Assembly (NCBI RefSeq): GCF_018069565.1
Contig: NZ_JAGPNL010000001.1
Span: 744,001 to 808,000, forward strand
Length of the DNA stretch: 64,000 bases
Direction: 5' to 3'
Source of the DNA: Streptomyces tagetis
Lineage (GTDB): Bacteria > Actinomycetota > Actinomycetes > Streptomycetales > Streptomycetaceae
Positions 53,862 to 62,687 of the stretch are shown here, in pieces. A program made the translations under genes and the position numbers. Position 1 is the stretch's first letter. The number at the start of each line of letters is the position of its first letter. The notes beneath the pieces were generated by a model. That model saw only the letters and a list, made by a program, of their open reading frames with translations. It made no database searches and had not been told where the DNA came from.

Positions 53862-55156
53862 ACATCACGACATGGCTCGCCGTGGCGGTGTTCGCCGTCG
53901 TCTTCGTCCTGATCGCGACCGAGTGGGTGCACCGGGTCGCCGCCGCCCTGGGCGGCGCGGTCGCCATGCTGCTCATCGGCGCGACCGAACCTGATCACGC
54001 CTTCTTCTCCGCCGACTCCGGCATCGACTGGGACGTCATCTTCCTGCTGCTCGGCATGATGCTGATCGTCGCCGTGCTGAAACGGACCGGTCTCTTCGAG
54101 TTCATCGCCATCTGGGCCGCGCGCAAAGCCCGCGGCAGACCGTACCGGCTGATGGTCCTGCTGATCCTGGCGACCGCGATCCCGTCGCCCTGGCTGGACA
54201 ACGTCACGACGGTCCTGCTCATCGTGCCGGTGACGATCTCGGTCTGCCGGCAGCTCGGACTGCCCGTCATCCCCTATCTGATCGCCGAGGTGATGACCTG
54301 CAACATCGCCGGAGCCGCCACCCTGATCGGCGACCCGCCCAACATCATGATCGGTTCCCGGGCGGGGCTGTCCTTCAACGACTTCCTGATCCACATGACT
54401 CCGATCGTCGTCGTGCTGACGATCGTGTTCATCCTGATGAGCCGGTTCCTCTTCCGTGGTGCCTTCCACCACGACCCCGAACGCGTCGCCGCCGTCATGG
54501 AGATGAATCCCCGTGAGGCCATCAAGGACATGCGGCTGCTGATCCTCAGCGGTGTCGTGATGAGCCTGGTGATCGCCGGTTTCGTCCTCCACACCGTCCT
54601 GGACATGGAGCCCTCCGTCGTCGCGATCTCCGGCGGCCTGGTGCTGCTGGCCGCTTCCCGGCTGAACCCCACCGAGGTCGCCCGGGACGTGGAGTGGGAC
54701 ACGCTGGCCTTCTTCGCCGGTCTCTTCGTCATGGTCGGCGCGCTGGTGCAGACCGGTGTGATCGGCGAGTTGGGGCGGGCGGCGGCCGAGGCGGCCGACG
54801 GCCGGCTCTTCGGCACCGCGATGGCCCTGGTCTTCGGCTCCGTCATCCCCTCCGGCCTGATCGACAACATCCCGTTCGTGGCGTCGGTCAGTCCGATCGT
54901 CGCCGAGATCGTGGAGTCGGCCGGTGGCCTGGAGGAGGCGGGCATGCTCTGGTGGGCCTTCGCGCTCGGCGCGGACCTCGGCGGAAACGCCACGATCATC
55001 GCCTCCTCGGCCAACGTCGTGGTGGTCGGGATCGCCGCGCGGGAGGGACACCACATTTCCTTCTGGCAGTTCAGCCGCTACGGCCTGGTGGTCACCGCCA
55101 CCACGGTCACCATCGCGGCGGCCTATGTCTGGTTGCGCTACTTCGTACTGGTGTGA
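53858..55156 (+). CDS. Ion transporter superfamily membrane protein (ArsB/NhaD/citrate-transporter type)
   Basis: 432 residues from GTG 53858 (GGAGG upstream). About eleven membrane helices in two inverted halves, each with a re-entrant-loop signature: PSPWLDNVTTVLLIVPVTI and SGLIDNIPFVASVSPIV. The AGAATLIGDPPNIMIG and DLGGNATIIASSANVVVVG segments are the conserved ion-site loops of the IT superfamily. Substrate may be Na/H, arsenite or a dicarboxylate; the GDPPNI motif is shared by all three. A DUF3040 gene follows. Confidence 0.9.
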   Translation: MNITTWLAVAVFAVVFVLIATEWVHRVAAALGGAVAMLLIGATEPDHAFFSADSGIDWDVIFLLLGMMLIVAVLKRTGLFEFIAIWAARKARGRPYRLMVLLILATAIPSPWLDNVTTVLLIVPVTISVCRQLGLPVIPYLIAEVMTCNIAGAATLIGDPPNIMIGSRAGLSFNDFLIHMTPIVVVLTIVFILMSRFLFRGAFHHDPERVAAVMEMNPREAIKDMRLLILSGVVMSLVIAGFVLHTVLDMEPSVVAISGGLVLLAASRLNPTEVARDVEWDTLAFFAGLFVMVGALVQTGVIGELGRAAAEAADGRLFGTAMALVFGSVIPSGLIDNIPFVASVSPIVAEIVESAGGLEEAGMLWWAFALGADLGGNATIIASSANVVVVGIAAREGHHISFWQFSRYGLVVTATTVTIAAAYVWLRYFVLV

Positions 55157-55264
55157 CGTGATGCCGCCTACCCCGCGAGGAGAACAGATGGACCGCAAAG
55201 GAGACCGCCCCGCCCGCCTCACCCGCCCCACCTGCCTGCGGCCCCGCGCCGGAAGGGAGGAGCC

Positions 55265-55555
55265 ATGCCCCGATCACCTGACGACCGGCTCGCCGAGATC
55301 GAGGCGCGACTGCGCCGTGAGGACCCCCGTTTCGCCCACGCCCTGGCGAGCGGCCTGCCCCGCCGCTCCCGTGACCGACGGCGCCGGTGGCTCTGGCTGC
55401 TGCTGGTCGCCGCGCTCGCGGCGCTCGGCGCCGGCATCGTGCTCCCGCACGGGCTGCTCATCGCCGCCGGGCTCGTCCTGGCCGGTGTGGCGGGGGAGTT
55501 GCTGGCACCGGGACCGGACCCGCCTCCCCGGCGCACCTCCTGGCCGAGGCGCTGA
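55265..55555 (+). CDS. DUF3040 small membrane protein
   Basis: 96 residues with GGAGG before ATG 55265. N-terminal helix DDRLAEIEARLRREDPRFAHAL is the DUF3040 hallmark, followed by basic residues and two membrane helices (about 43-60 and 63-80). Function unknown. A G-rich tandem repeat begins 45 bases after the stop. Confidence 0.85.
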   Translation: MPRSPDDRLAEIEARLRREDPRFAHALASGLPRRSRDRRRRWLWLLLVAALAALGAGIVLPHGLLIAAGLVLAGVAGELLAPGPDPPPRRTSWPRR

Positions 55556-55600
55556 CCGCGGTGGCCGGCACGGACACGCCGGCCGGACCCGGCTCGGCGG

Positions 55601-55708
55601 GGCGTCCGGGGGGTCCGGGGCGTCCGGGGGGTCCGGGGCGTCCGGGGGGTCCGGGGCGTCCGGCGGGTCCGGAGCGTCCGGAGCATCCGACGTGTCCGGA
55701 GCGTCCGG
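55601..55708 (+). repeat. G-rich 18-bp tandem repeat
   Basis: Three to four copies of GGCGTCCGGGGGGTCCGG, degrading into related GGAGCGTCC units to about 55708. Runs of four to six G every nine bases could form G-quadruplex on the plus strand. Not within a supported gene. Confidence 0.85.
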
Positions 55709-55759
55709 CGTGGACGTGATGCCGAAGCACCCCTGGAGGCACGCCTCCTGAGTCCCCTC

Positions 55760-55786
55760 TCCGCCCGGCCGGCCCGGCCGGGCGGA
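55760..55786. terminator. Terminator hairpin
   Basis: TCCGCCCGGCC pairs with GGCCGGGCGGA (11 bp, 5-base loop) between convergent transcripts of the DUF3040 gene and the small membrane protein. Confidence 0.7.
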
Positions 55787-55791
55787 GACAC

Positions 55792-56115
55792 TCAGCGACC
55801 GCCGGGCCCGCCGGGGAGCGCGTCCCCGCGCCGCCTCGCCGACGCCCGCACCGCCTGAACGCCCGTCAGGACGACGGTGAGCACCAGAAAGAGCACGGCG
55901 AGCGGCACCGGGTTCTCCGTCCCGGCCATCATGCTGATCCCCCCGTCGCCGTCCCGCGTCGACCGGAACACCATCGAGCCGAAGAACGCGCTGCGGTCGA
56001 CGTCCCCCGCGGTGTCCGCGGTGAACGCCAGGGCCGACAGGGTCACCACCACGGTGGTCACCGTCAGCGCCGCCGCCCCCGCGGCGGACCTTCCCACCGA
56101 CCGTATGCTGATCAT
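55792..56115 (-). CDS. Small membrane protein
   Basis: 107 residues from ATG 56115, with GGGGGG upstream after an A-run. Membrane helix 1 (about 12-32), an outside loop of about 40 residues (DTAGDVDRSAFFGSMVFRST) and helix 2 (about 74-93), then a basic tail. Not recognised. Confidence 0.65.
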   Translation of the reverse strand: MISIRSVGRSAAGAAALTVTTVVVTLSALAFTADTAGDVDRSAFFGSMVFRSTRDGDGGISMMAGTENPVPLAVLFLVLTVVLTGVQAVRASARRRGDALPGGPGGR

Positions 56116-56272
56116 TCCGTACCCCCCTTTTTTCTTGTACGTCCCCGGCGGACGGCCCGAAAACACGTGCCGCACCCGGCCGAGGCCGCCCCGGGACGGG
56201 TGTTCACCTCGATTCCACCCGGAATACACGGGCCGAGTGGGGTTTGTCAGTGCCTCGTGCTCTCATGGAGGC

Positions 56273-57121
56273 ATGATCGAGGACTACGAAACCATCGACG
56301 AGTTTCTCACCCGGCACGCCGGCGACGTGGAGGAGGCCGTCCGCAAGGCGGCAGCGCAGGAGATCATGCCCCGCTGGCGGCGGCTCGCCGACGACGAGGT
56401 CGACCAGAAGTCCGGGCCGCACGACCTGGTGACCGACGCGGACCGCCAGGCCGAGCTGCACCTCACCGAGGCCCTGCGCCTGCTGATGCCGGGCTCCGAG
56501 GTCGTCGGCGAGGAAGCGGTGCACGACAACCCGGCGAGCTACGAGGCGATACGGGGCGACGCCCCGGTGTGGATCGTCGACCCCGTCGACGGCACCCGCC
56601 AGTTCGTGCGCGGCGAGACCGGCTTCTGCACGCTGGTCGCGCTCGCCCGGCACGGCACCGTGCTCGCCTCCTGGACCTACGCCCCCGCACAGGACCGTTT
56701 CGCCACCGCCCGGCGCGGCCGGGGAGCCTTCCTGGACGGCGTACGCCTGCACGCCGGACCGCCCGAGCCCGGCCGCGACCTGCGCGTCGCCACCTCCCAC
56801 CCCGACTACACGACCGACGACCAAAAGCGCGCCCTGCTCGGCCTGCGCGTCCCCGGCGTGGCCCCCCGCCCCTGCGGTTCGGCCGGCCTGGAGTACCTGG
56901 ACATCGCCCTCGGCCGCGTCGACGCCACGGCCTTCTCGTGGGAGGCGGCCTGGGACCACGCGGCGGGCATCCTCCTGGTCGAGGAGGCCGGCGGCATCCA
57001 CCTGGCCCGGGACGGAGAGCCCTTCCGCATCACCGGCGGCAACGACCTGCCGTTCACCACGGCCCGCGACGCGGCCACCGCCCGCCAGGTGGCGGCCCTC
57101 CTCGCGGGGGAACCTGCCTGA
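56273..57121 (+). CDS. hisN: Inositol-monophosphatase-family enzyme, histidinol-phosphatase type
   Basis: 282 residues. Metal-binding motifs: VTDADRQAE, GEEAVHD, DPVDGTRQFVRG (the central signature) and WDHAAGILLVEEAGG. DPVDGTRQFVRG with the RQF sequence is typical of actinobacterial HisN, which dephosphorylates histidinol phosphate in histidine synthesis. Inositol phosphatases and CysQ share the fold. ATG 56273 is chosen; GGAGG is too close to it, so a leaderless or alternative start is possible. Confidence 0.85.
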   Translation: MIEDYETIDEFLTRHAGDVEEAVRKAAAQEIMPRWRRLADDEVDQKSGPHDLVTDADRQAELHLTEALRLLMPGSEVVGEEAVHDNPASYEAIRGDAPVWIVDPVDGTRQFVRGETGFCTLVALARHGTVLASWTYAPAQDRFATARRGRGAFLDGVRLHAGPPEPGRDLRVATSHPDYTTDDQKRALLGLRVPGVAPRPCGSAGLEYLDIALGRVDATAFSWEAAWDHAAGILLVEEAGGIHLARDGEPFRITGGNDLPFTTARDAATARQVAALLAGEPA

Positions 57122-57132
57122 CGCGGCGGGAG

Positions 57133-57168
57133 GGGGCCGGCCGGGCCCTCTTCCCGGCCCCCGGCCCC
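57133..57168 (+). terminator. Terminator hairpin after hisN
   Basis: GGGGCCGG and CCGGG pair with CCCGG and CCGGCCCC, leaving a small C bulge and a 7-base loop, 11 bases after the stop. Confidence 0.6.
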
Positions 57169-57245
57169 ACCCGCGACCGGTACGTGTCGGTGCCGGCGCC
57201 TATCCTGGAGAGTCAGTGCCCGTCGGCTGACGAAGGGGTCCCAAG

Positions 57246-58664
57246 GTGGCGTCGATGCTCGATGTGGTCGTGGTGGGAGCGGGGCCGAACGGGCTGACCG
57301 CCGCCGTGGAGCTGGCCCGGCGCGGCTTCTCCGTCGCCGTCTTCGAGGCCCGGGACACGGTGGGCGGCGGCGCCCGCACCGCGGAGCTGACCCTGCCCGG
57401 CTTCCGGCACGACCCCTGCTCCGCGGCGCACCCCCTCGCCATCAACTCGCCCGCCTTCCGCGACCTCCCCCTGGAGCGGTACGGCCTGCACTGGCTGCAC
57501 GCCCCGCTCCCCATGGCGCACCCCTTCCCCGACGGTTCGGCCGCGGTGCTCTCCCGCTCGGTCGGCGAGACGGCCGCCTCCCTCGGACCGCGCGACGCGG
57601 GCACGTACCGCAGGCTGGTCGGTCCCTTCCTCCCCCGCTGGGACACCCTGCTGCGCGACTTCATGTCGCTGCCCGGCACCGCGCTGCCCCGCGACCCGGT
57701 CACCCTCGCCCGCTTCGGACTGGCCGCGCTGCCCCCGTCCACCTGGCTCCTGCGCCGCTTCCACGACGAGAAGGCCAAGACCCTCTTCGCCGGTCTCGTC
57801 GCCCACGTCATGGCCCCCCTCGGCGGCATCGCCACCAGCGGCGTCGGCCTGGTCTTCGCGCTGGCCGCGCACGCCCGCGGCTGGCCCGTGGCCCGCGGCG
57901 GCTCCCAGGCCCTCTCCGACGCCCTCGCCGCCCTCCTCACCGACCTCGGCGGCGCCGTCCACACCGACTACGAGGTCAAGCGCCTCGACGACCTGCCGCC
58001 CGCCCGCGCCTACGTCTTCGACACCTCGCCCACCGCCCTGGCCCGCATCGCCGGCCTCGGCAGCCACTACGCGGGGTACCGGTACGGCCCCGGCGCCTTC
58101 AAGATCGACTACGCGCTGGACGGCCCCGTCCCGTGGACCGCCGAGGCCCCCCGCCGCGCGGGCACCGTGCAGATCGGCGCGGACAGCGCGGAGATCGGCG
58201 CCGCGCTGAACGCCGTCTCCCGCGAGGGCCGCGCCCCCGCCCCGCCCTTCCTCATCACCGTGCAGCCCAGCGTCGCCGACCCCACCCGCGCCCCGGAGGG
58301 CAAGCACGTCTTCTGGGCGTACGGGCACGTCCCGCACGGCTGGACGGGCGACCTCACGGACGCCATCGAACGCCAACTGGAGCGCTTCGCCCCCGGCTTC
58401 CGCGACCGCGTCCTCGCCCGCGCCACCGCCGGCCCCCGCGAACTCGCCGCCCACAACGCCAACTACGTCGGCGGCGACATCGCCACCGGTGCCGTCTCCG
58501 GCCTCCAGACCCTGCTGCGCCCCAAGCTCTCCCTGACGCCGTACGCCACCCCGCACCCGGCCGTCTTCATCTGCTCGGCGGCCACCCCGCCGGGCCCCGG
58601 CGTCCACGGCATGCCGGGACACAACGCGGCCAAGGCCGTCTGGCGGAGGCTGAGGCGCGCATGA
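57246..58664 (+). CDS. Carotenoid-desaturase-like FAD oxidoreductase
   Basis: 472 residues from GTG 57246 (GAAGGGG upstream). FAD fold [17 protein letters not shown], then [30 protein letters not shown] and the C-terminal [12 protein letters not shown]-contact. It belongs to the phytoene-desaturase/NAD(P)-binding flavoprotein group (PYROXD2-like). No crtB or crtE gene is present, so a carotenoid role is unlikely. A TATCCT box near 57202 may be its -10. Stop overlaps the macrodomain ATG. Confidence 0.88.
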   Translation: MASMLDVVVVGAGPNGLTAAVELARRGFSVAVFEARDTVGGGARTAELTLPGFRHDPCSAAHPLAINSPAFRDLPLERYGLHWLHAPLPMAHPFPDGSAAVLSRSVGETAASLGPRDAGTYRRLVGPFLPRWDTLLRDFMSLPGTALPRDPVTLARFGLAALPPSTWLLRRFHDEKAKTLFAGLVAHVMAPLGGIATSGVGLVFALAAHARGWPVARGGSQALSDALAALLTDLGGAVHTDYEVKRLDDLPPARAYVFDTSPTALARIAGLGSHYAGYRYGPGAFKIDYALDGPVPWTAEAPRRAGTVQIGADSAEIGAALNAVSREGRAPAPPFLITVQPSVADPTRAPEGKHVFWAYGHVPHGWTGDLTDAIERQLERFAPGFRDRVLARATAGPRELAAHNANYVGGDIATGAVSGLQTLLRPKLSLTPYATPHPAVFICSAATPPGPGVHGMPGHNAAKAVWRRLRRA

Positions 58665-59173
58665 CCCCCCGCATCACGCTGGTCCGGGGCGACATCACGC
58701 GCGAGAGCGCCGACGCGATCGTCAACGCCGCCAACTCCTCGCTGCTCGGCGGGGGCGGCGTCGACGGCGCGATCCACCGGCGGGGCGGTCCCGCGATCCT
58801 GGCGGAGTGCCGCCGGCTGCGCGCCTCCCGGTACCCCGAGGGCCTGCCCACCGGCCGGGCCGTCGCCACCACCGCGGGCGATCTGGACGCCCGCTGGGTG
58901 ATCCACACCGTGGGCCCGCGGTTCTCCCGCCGGGACGACCGCTCGGAGCTGCTGGCCTCCTGCTACCGGGAGTCGCTGCGGGTGGCGGACGAACTCGGCG
59001 CCCGCACGGTCGCGTTCCCGGCGGTCTCCGCGGGCGTCTACGGATGGCCGATGGACGACGTCGCCCGGATCGCCGTGGAGACGGTGCGCTCGGCGCGGAC
59101 GTCGGTCGAGGAGGCGCGGTTCGTCCTCTTCGACGAGGGCGCGCACGAGGCGTTCACCGCGCGGCTCGGCTGA
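58661..59173 (+). CDS. Macrodomain ADP-ribose/O-acetyl-ADP-ribose hydrolase
   Basis: 170 residues, single macrodomain: [31 protein letters not shown] (the MacroD catalytic loop with Asn and Asp) and [12 protein letters not shown]. It hydrolyses O-acetyl-ADP-ribose or removes ADP-ribose from proteins. ATG overlaps the oxidoreductase stop by 4 bp, so the two are co-translated. Confidence 0.95.
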   Translation: MTPRITLVRGDITRESADAIVNAANSSLLGGGGVDGAIHRRGGPAILAECRRLRASRYPEGLPTGRAVATTAGDLDARWVIHTVGPRFSRRDDRSELLASCYRESLRVADELGARTVAFPAVSAGVYGWPMDDVARIAVETVRSARTSVEEARFVLFDEGAHEAFTARLG

Positions 59174-59178
59174 GACCG

Positions 59179-59225
59179 CCCGCGGGGCCCGGCCCCCGTC
59201 CACGCGAGGGCGCCCGCCCCGCGGG
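59179..59225 (+). terminator. Terminator-like inverted repeat after the macrodomain gene
   Basis: CCCGCGGGGC and GCCCCGCGGG pair across 27 bases. Confidence 0.5.
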
Positions 59226-59407
59226 GTGACCACGCGCTACCCCGGGCTCCGCCGACCGGGGGACGCCGCCGTGGCAGCCGCCGGACGGCCGGGGCGGGCG
59301 CGGGCATGCTGGTGCCCGTGACCGGGCCGGTGCCCGCGCCGTGCCCGTGCCACCGGGACGCGCGCCGTCCCCGCCGTGAGACGCCGACGCGAGGGGAACG
59401 GAGCCCA

Positions 59408-59926
59408 GTGGCCGGACAGGGACGGGCCCCCGCGCCCTCCGAGGCGGAGACCGACGTGCTGGTGGACCGCCTCAAGGAACGCCTCTACGCCACGATCACC
59501 ATGATCGCCGTGGTGGTCGGGCTCGCCTACGGTCACGCCGGGCCCACCGGCGCCGTCGCCACCGTCCTCACGGCCGCGCTGGGCCTGTGGCTGGCCGCCC
59601 TCGTCGCCGACCAGCAGGCCCACCGCACCGTGCACGGCCGCTTCGCCACCGGCAGGGAGCTGCGCCGGATGCTCCACGTCAGCAGTCCGCTGCTCTCCTG
59701 CGCCGTCGGCCCGCTGGTGCTGACCGGCCTCGCCGCCCTGGACGTGCTCTCCCTGTACGCCGCCCTGCTGGTCTCCGCCGGGGTCCAGGTCGCCTCGCTC
59801 TTCGGATGGGGCTGGACGGCCGGGCGGCGGATGGGCGGGGGCACGCTGCTGCCGCTGCTCGCCGGGTTCGTCGACGCGGTGATCGGCGCCGCGGTGGCCC
59901 TGGTGAAGGCCGCCGCCGGGCACTGA
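59408..59926 (+). CDS. Polytopic membrane protein, unrecognised
   Basis: 172 residues from GTG 59408 with GAGGGGAACGGAG upstream; an ATG at 59306 would add a Pro/Arg-rich extension without a ribosome site. After about 20 hydrophilic residues there are four membrane helices with a short hydrophilic loop (QQAHRTVHGRFATGREL) between helices 2 and 3. No recognised family. Confidence 0.72.
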   Translation: MAGQGRAPAPSEAETDVLVDRLKERLYATITMIAVVVGLAYGHAGPTGAVATVLTAALGLWLAALVADQQAHRTVHGRFATGRELRRMLHVSSPLLSCAVGPLVLTGLAALDVLSLYAALLVSAGVQVASLFGWGWTAGRRMGGGTLLPLLAGFVDAVIGAAVALVKAAAGH

Positions 59927-59994
59927 CCGGCGGGGGTGTCACCCCTCGCGGCGAGAAGGCGCCCCCGTGGCGGCAGGCCGCGGGGCGTGGTCCC

Positions 59995-60867
59995 TCATCC
60001 GCCCGGACGCCGGTGGGAGAGCGGCGGGGTGGCGTCCCGCCCGGTGCCCCCGTCGTGCCCGGTGGCTCCGTCCCGTCCGCCGCCCGCGGCCCGGCCGTGG
60101 CGCGGTCCCCGGTCCGTCTCGCTCTCCCCGAGCACCATCTCCGGGTCGAACATGACGACCACCGCCGCCACCACCAGCACCGCCATCGGACCGGCGATCA
60201 TGGCCAGCAGGAAGGAGAGCAGACCGGCCGAGGAGTGGTTCATCGGCACCGTCTGGTGCAGGTGGACGCTGACCGCGGCCATGCCGGTGTAGTGCATGCC
60301 GCTCACGGCGACGCCCATGACGAGGCTCGCCGCGAGGGTCGCCCAGAAGCCGCGCACGGAGACCGCGGCCCACAGCGCGGCCGTGGCCGCCACCACCGCG
60401 ATGACGACCGACAGCGCCACGACCGCCGTGTTGTACCGGATCTCGCCGCCCGTGTGCATCGCGGCCATACCGATGTAGTGCATCCCCGCGACACCGAGGC
60501 CGGTGAAGACGCCCGCCGTGCCCAGCGTCGCCGGGCCCGAGCCGCGGTAGCCGACCAGGAACACCCCGACCGCGACCACGGCCACCGCGACCAGCAGGCT
60601 CAGCAGCGTGAGCTGGGTGTCGTACTGGAGGACGGCGCCGTCCACGCTGAAGCCCATCATCGCGATGAAGTGCATGGACCAGATGCCGCAGCCGATGGAG
60701 ACGGCCCCCAGGCTGAGCCAGCCGGCCCGCCGGCCCCCGGGGCCGCGGCGCATCGACCGCACCGTGCAGCGCAGGCCGAGCGCCGACCCCAGACAGGCCA
60801 TCAGGTAGGCGGCGACCGGGGTCACTGCCCCGTAGTGGAAATCGGTCACTGTGGCATTCACGTCCAC
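59995..60867 (-). CDS. MHYT-domain integral membrane sensor
   Basis: 290 residues with seven membrane helices. The MHYT motif occurs three times: WSMHFIAMMGF (variant), GMHYIGMAAMH and GMHYTGMAAVS. The domain is proposed to bind copper and sense O2, CO or NO. Usually it is fused to GGDEF/EAL output; here only a hydrophilic Gly/Arg/Asp-rich tail of about 55 residues follows. Divergent from the nickel operon. Confidence 0.92.
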   Translation of the reverse strand: MDVNATVTDFHYGAVTPVAAYLMACLGSALGLRCTVRSMRRGPGGRRAGWLSLGAVSIGCGIWSMHFIAMMGFSVDGAVLQYDTQLTLLSLLVAVAVVAVGVFLVGYRGSGPATLGTAGVFTGLGVAGMHYIGMAAMHTGGEIRYNTAVVALSVVIAVVAATAALWAAVSVRGFWATLAASLVMGVAVSGMHYTGMAAVSVHLHQTVPMNHSSAGLLSFLLAMIAGPMAVLVVAAVVVMFDPEMVLGESETDRGPRHGRAAGGGRDGATGHDGGTGRDATPPLSHRRPGG

Positions 60868-60945
60868 GTGCCTTTCTCGACGCGCGGCGCGCGCAGCACG
60901 GCGCGGAACGTCGTGTCACGAAGGGAAGACAATCGGCGAGATCAC

Positions 60946-60974
60946 GCCACGTGGCTGAATCAATCACACGTGTG
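60946..60974. promoter_or_regulatory. Pair of CACGTG palindromes in the MHYT/nik intergenic region
   Basis: GCCACGTGGC (60946-60955) and CACACGTGTG (60965-60974), both perfect 10-bp palindromes, centres 19 bp apart. They lie between the divergent starts. Binder unknown. Confidence 0.45.
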
Positions 60975-61037
60975 TGGTTCAGGTGAAGATCGGGTCTCTG
61001 TGGCTTCTGTCACGAACCGGACGGTTCCGGCGTCCGC

Positions 61038-61065
61038 TTGACCTTCAATTGCGACTGATGTGCAA
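61038..61065 (+). promoter_or_regulatory. Promoter and Nur box of the nickel operon
   Basis: TTGACC at 61038-61043 is a good -35. The sequence TTGCGA-CTGAT-GTGCAA (61049-61065) fits the tTGCaa-N5-ttGCAA box of the Fur-family nickel regulator Nur and covers the spacer and probable -10 (TGCAAT or CAATAG). Nickel-bound Nur here should block RNA polymerase, so the genes should be switched off when nickel is plentiful. Confidence 0.75.
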
Positions 61066-61100
61066 TAGCTGTTCACCAGCAACAATCGCGTGGGGGAGAC

Positions 61101-62687
61101 ATGACGACCCGTCGGATACGAAGTGCCGCCGCCGCGGTGGCCTTGGCCGCCGGGGCCGCGGCCTGCTCGGCGCCGGGCAGCGGCACGGGCGACGCCAAGG
61201 CGGCCGAGTCCGTCGTCATCGGGGTCGGCTCCGAACCGGACACCCTCAGCCCCCTGCTGGGCTACGGCAAGGACGGCAACTCCAAGATCTTCGACGGGCT
61301 CCTCGCCCGCGACGCGGACATGGGCCTCAAGCCCGCCCTGGCCACCGCCCTGCCCGAGGTCGCCGACGACGGGCGCACCTACACGTACACCCTGCGCGAG
61401 GGCGTCACCTTCAGCGACGGCGAGCCGCTGACCGCCGAGGACGTGGTCTTCACCTACCGCACCGTCCTCGACCCCAAGACCAACAACACCGCCCGCAGCG
61501 AACTCGACGCCATCCGCGAGGTGCGCGCCGACGGCGACGACAAGGTCGTCTTCTCCCTGAAGTACCCCTACGCGCCCTTCGCCGCGCGGACCGTGCTGCC
61601 CATCGTCCCCGAGCACAAGGCGGGCGGGCAGGACCCGAACACCGGCTCCTTCAACACCCGCCCGGTCGGCACCGGCCCCTACGTCCTGGCGGGCTGGAGC
61701 AAGGGCGAGAAGCTCACCTTCAAGGCCAACCCCCGCTACTGGGGCGGCGCTCCGAAGGTGAAGTCCTTCACCATGGCCGTCATCGCCGACGACAACGTCC
61801 GCGCCACCCGGCTGCGCTCCGGCGACCTCGACGGCGCCGTGCTGCCGCCCAACCTCGCCGCCACCTTCGGCAAGGACACCGGCAAGAAGCTCCACGAGGC
61901 CAAGTCGTACGACTTCCGGGCCGTCACCCTGCCCACCGCGGGCAAGGTCACCGGCGACCGGGACATCCGCCGCGCGCTGGACGCCGCCGTGGACCGCCAG
62001 GCCATGGTGGACAAGATCCTCGACGGCGCGGGCACCCCCGCCTACGGGCCGCTCCCCACCGACGACCCCTGGTACGCCAAGGGCATCGAGCGCCCCCGCG
62101 ACCTCAAGGGCGCCACGGCCCTCCTGGACCGGGCCGGGTGGAAGCCCGGCGCCGACGGCGTCCGCGCCAAGGACGGCAGCCGCGCCTCCTTCACCCTCTT
62201 CTACCCCTCCGGCGACAAGGTCCGCCAGGACCACGCCCTCGCCTACGCCTCCGACGCCAAGAAGGCCGGCATCGAGGTCAAGGTCGAGGGCGCCACCTGG
62301 GAGGTCATCGAGCCGCGCATGGGCGAGGACGCCGTCCTGGCCGGCTTCGGCAGCGTCGGCGACCCCGACTTCGGCCTCTACACCCTGCTGCACTCCTCCC
62401 TCGCCGGCGACGGCTTCAACAACATGCCCGGCTACGACAACCCGGCCGTCGACCGCGCCCTCGACACCGCGCGCCGCGCCCAGGACGAGGGCGAGCGCCG
62501 CACCGCCTACACCGCCCTGCAGAAGGCCCTGGTCGAGGACCCCGGCTACACCTTCCTCACCCACATCGACCACCTCTACGTCCTCGACGACCGCTGGGAC
62601 GGGCTGACCACCCAGCTCGAACCGCACGAGCACGGCTTCGCCAGCGGCCCCTGGTGGAACATCGAGGACTGGCAGCCGAAGAAGTGA
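61101..62687 (+). CDS. nikA: Nickel ABC transporter substrate-binding lipoprotein
   Basis: 528 residues. Lipobox AAAC (Cys22) after a twin-arginine-like start, then the Dpp/Opp/Nik substrate-binding fold (SBP family 5) with YTLREGVTFSDGEPLTAEDVVFTY and DRDIRRALDAAVDR. The family covers peptides and metals, and sequence alone would not settle it. The Nur box in the promoter indicates nickel, as in the Streptomyces nikABCDE operon. A GGGGGAG site precedes the ATG, and the stop overlaps the permease start. Confidence 0.85.
   Translation: MTTRRIRSAAAAVALAAGAAACSAPGSGTGDAKAAESVVIGVGSEPDTLSPLLGYGKDGNSKIFDGLLARDADMGLKPALATALPEVADDGRTYTYTLREGVTFSDGEPLTAEDVVFTYRTVLDPKTNNTARSELDAIREVRADGDDKVVFSLKYPYAPFAARTVLPIVPEHKAGGQDPNTGSFNTRPVGTGPYVLAGWSKGEKLTFKANPRYWGGAPKVKSFTMAVIADDNVRATRLRSGDLDGAVLPPNLAATFGKDTGKKLHEAKSYDFRAVTLPTAGKVTGDRDIRRALDAAVDRQAMVDKILDGAGTPAYGPLPTDDPWYAKGIERPRDLKGATALLDRAGWKPGADGVRAKDGSRASFTLFYPSGDKVRQDHALAYASDAKKAGIEVKVEGATWEVIEPRMGEDAVLAGFGSVGDPDFGLYTLLHSSLAGDGFNNMPGYDNPAVDRALDTARRAQDEGERRTAYTALQKALVEDPGYTFLTHIDHLYVLDDRWDGLTTQLEPHEHGFASGPWWNIEDWQPKK

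Noticed and set aside
55189..55751. ORF starting MDRKGDRP with a GAGGAGA site, overlapping the DUF3040 gene
   Set aside because: It overlaps the recognisable DUF3040 gene in another frame, and its product becomes low-complexity Gly/Ser repeat.
57246..58664. Carotenoid biosynthesis gene
   Set aside because: Fold matches phytoene-desaturase-like flavoproteins, but no phytoene synthase, GGPP synthase or cyclase is nearby and its partner is a macrodomain.
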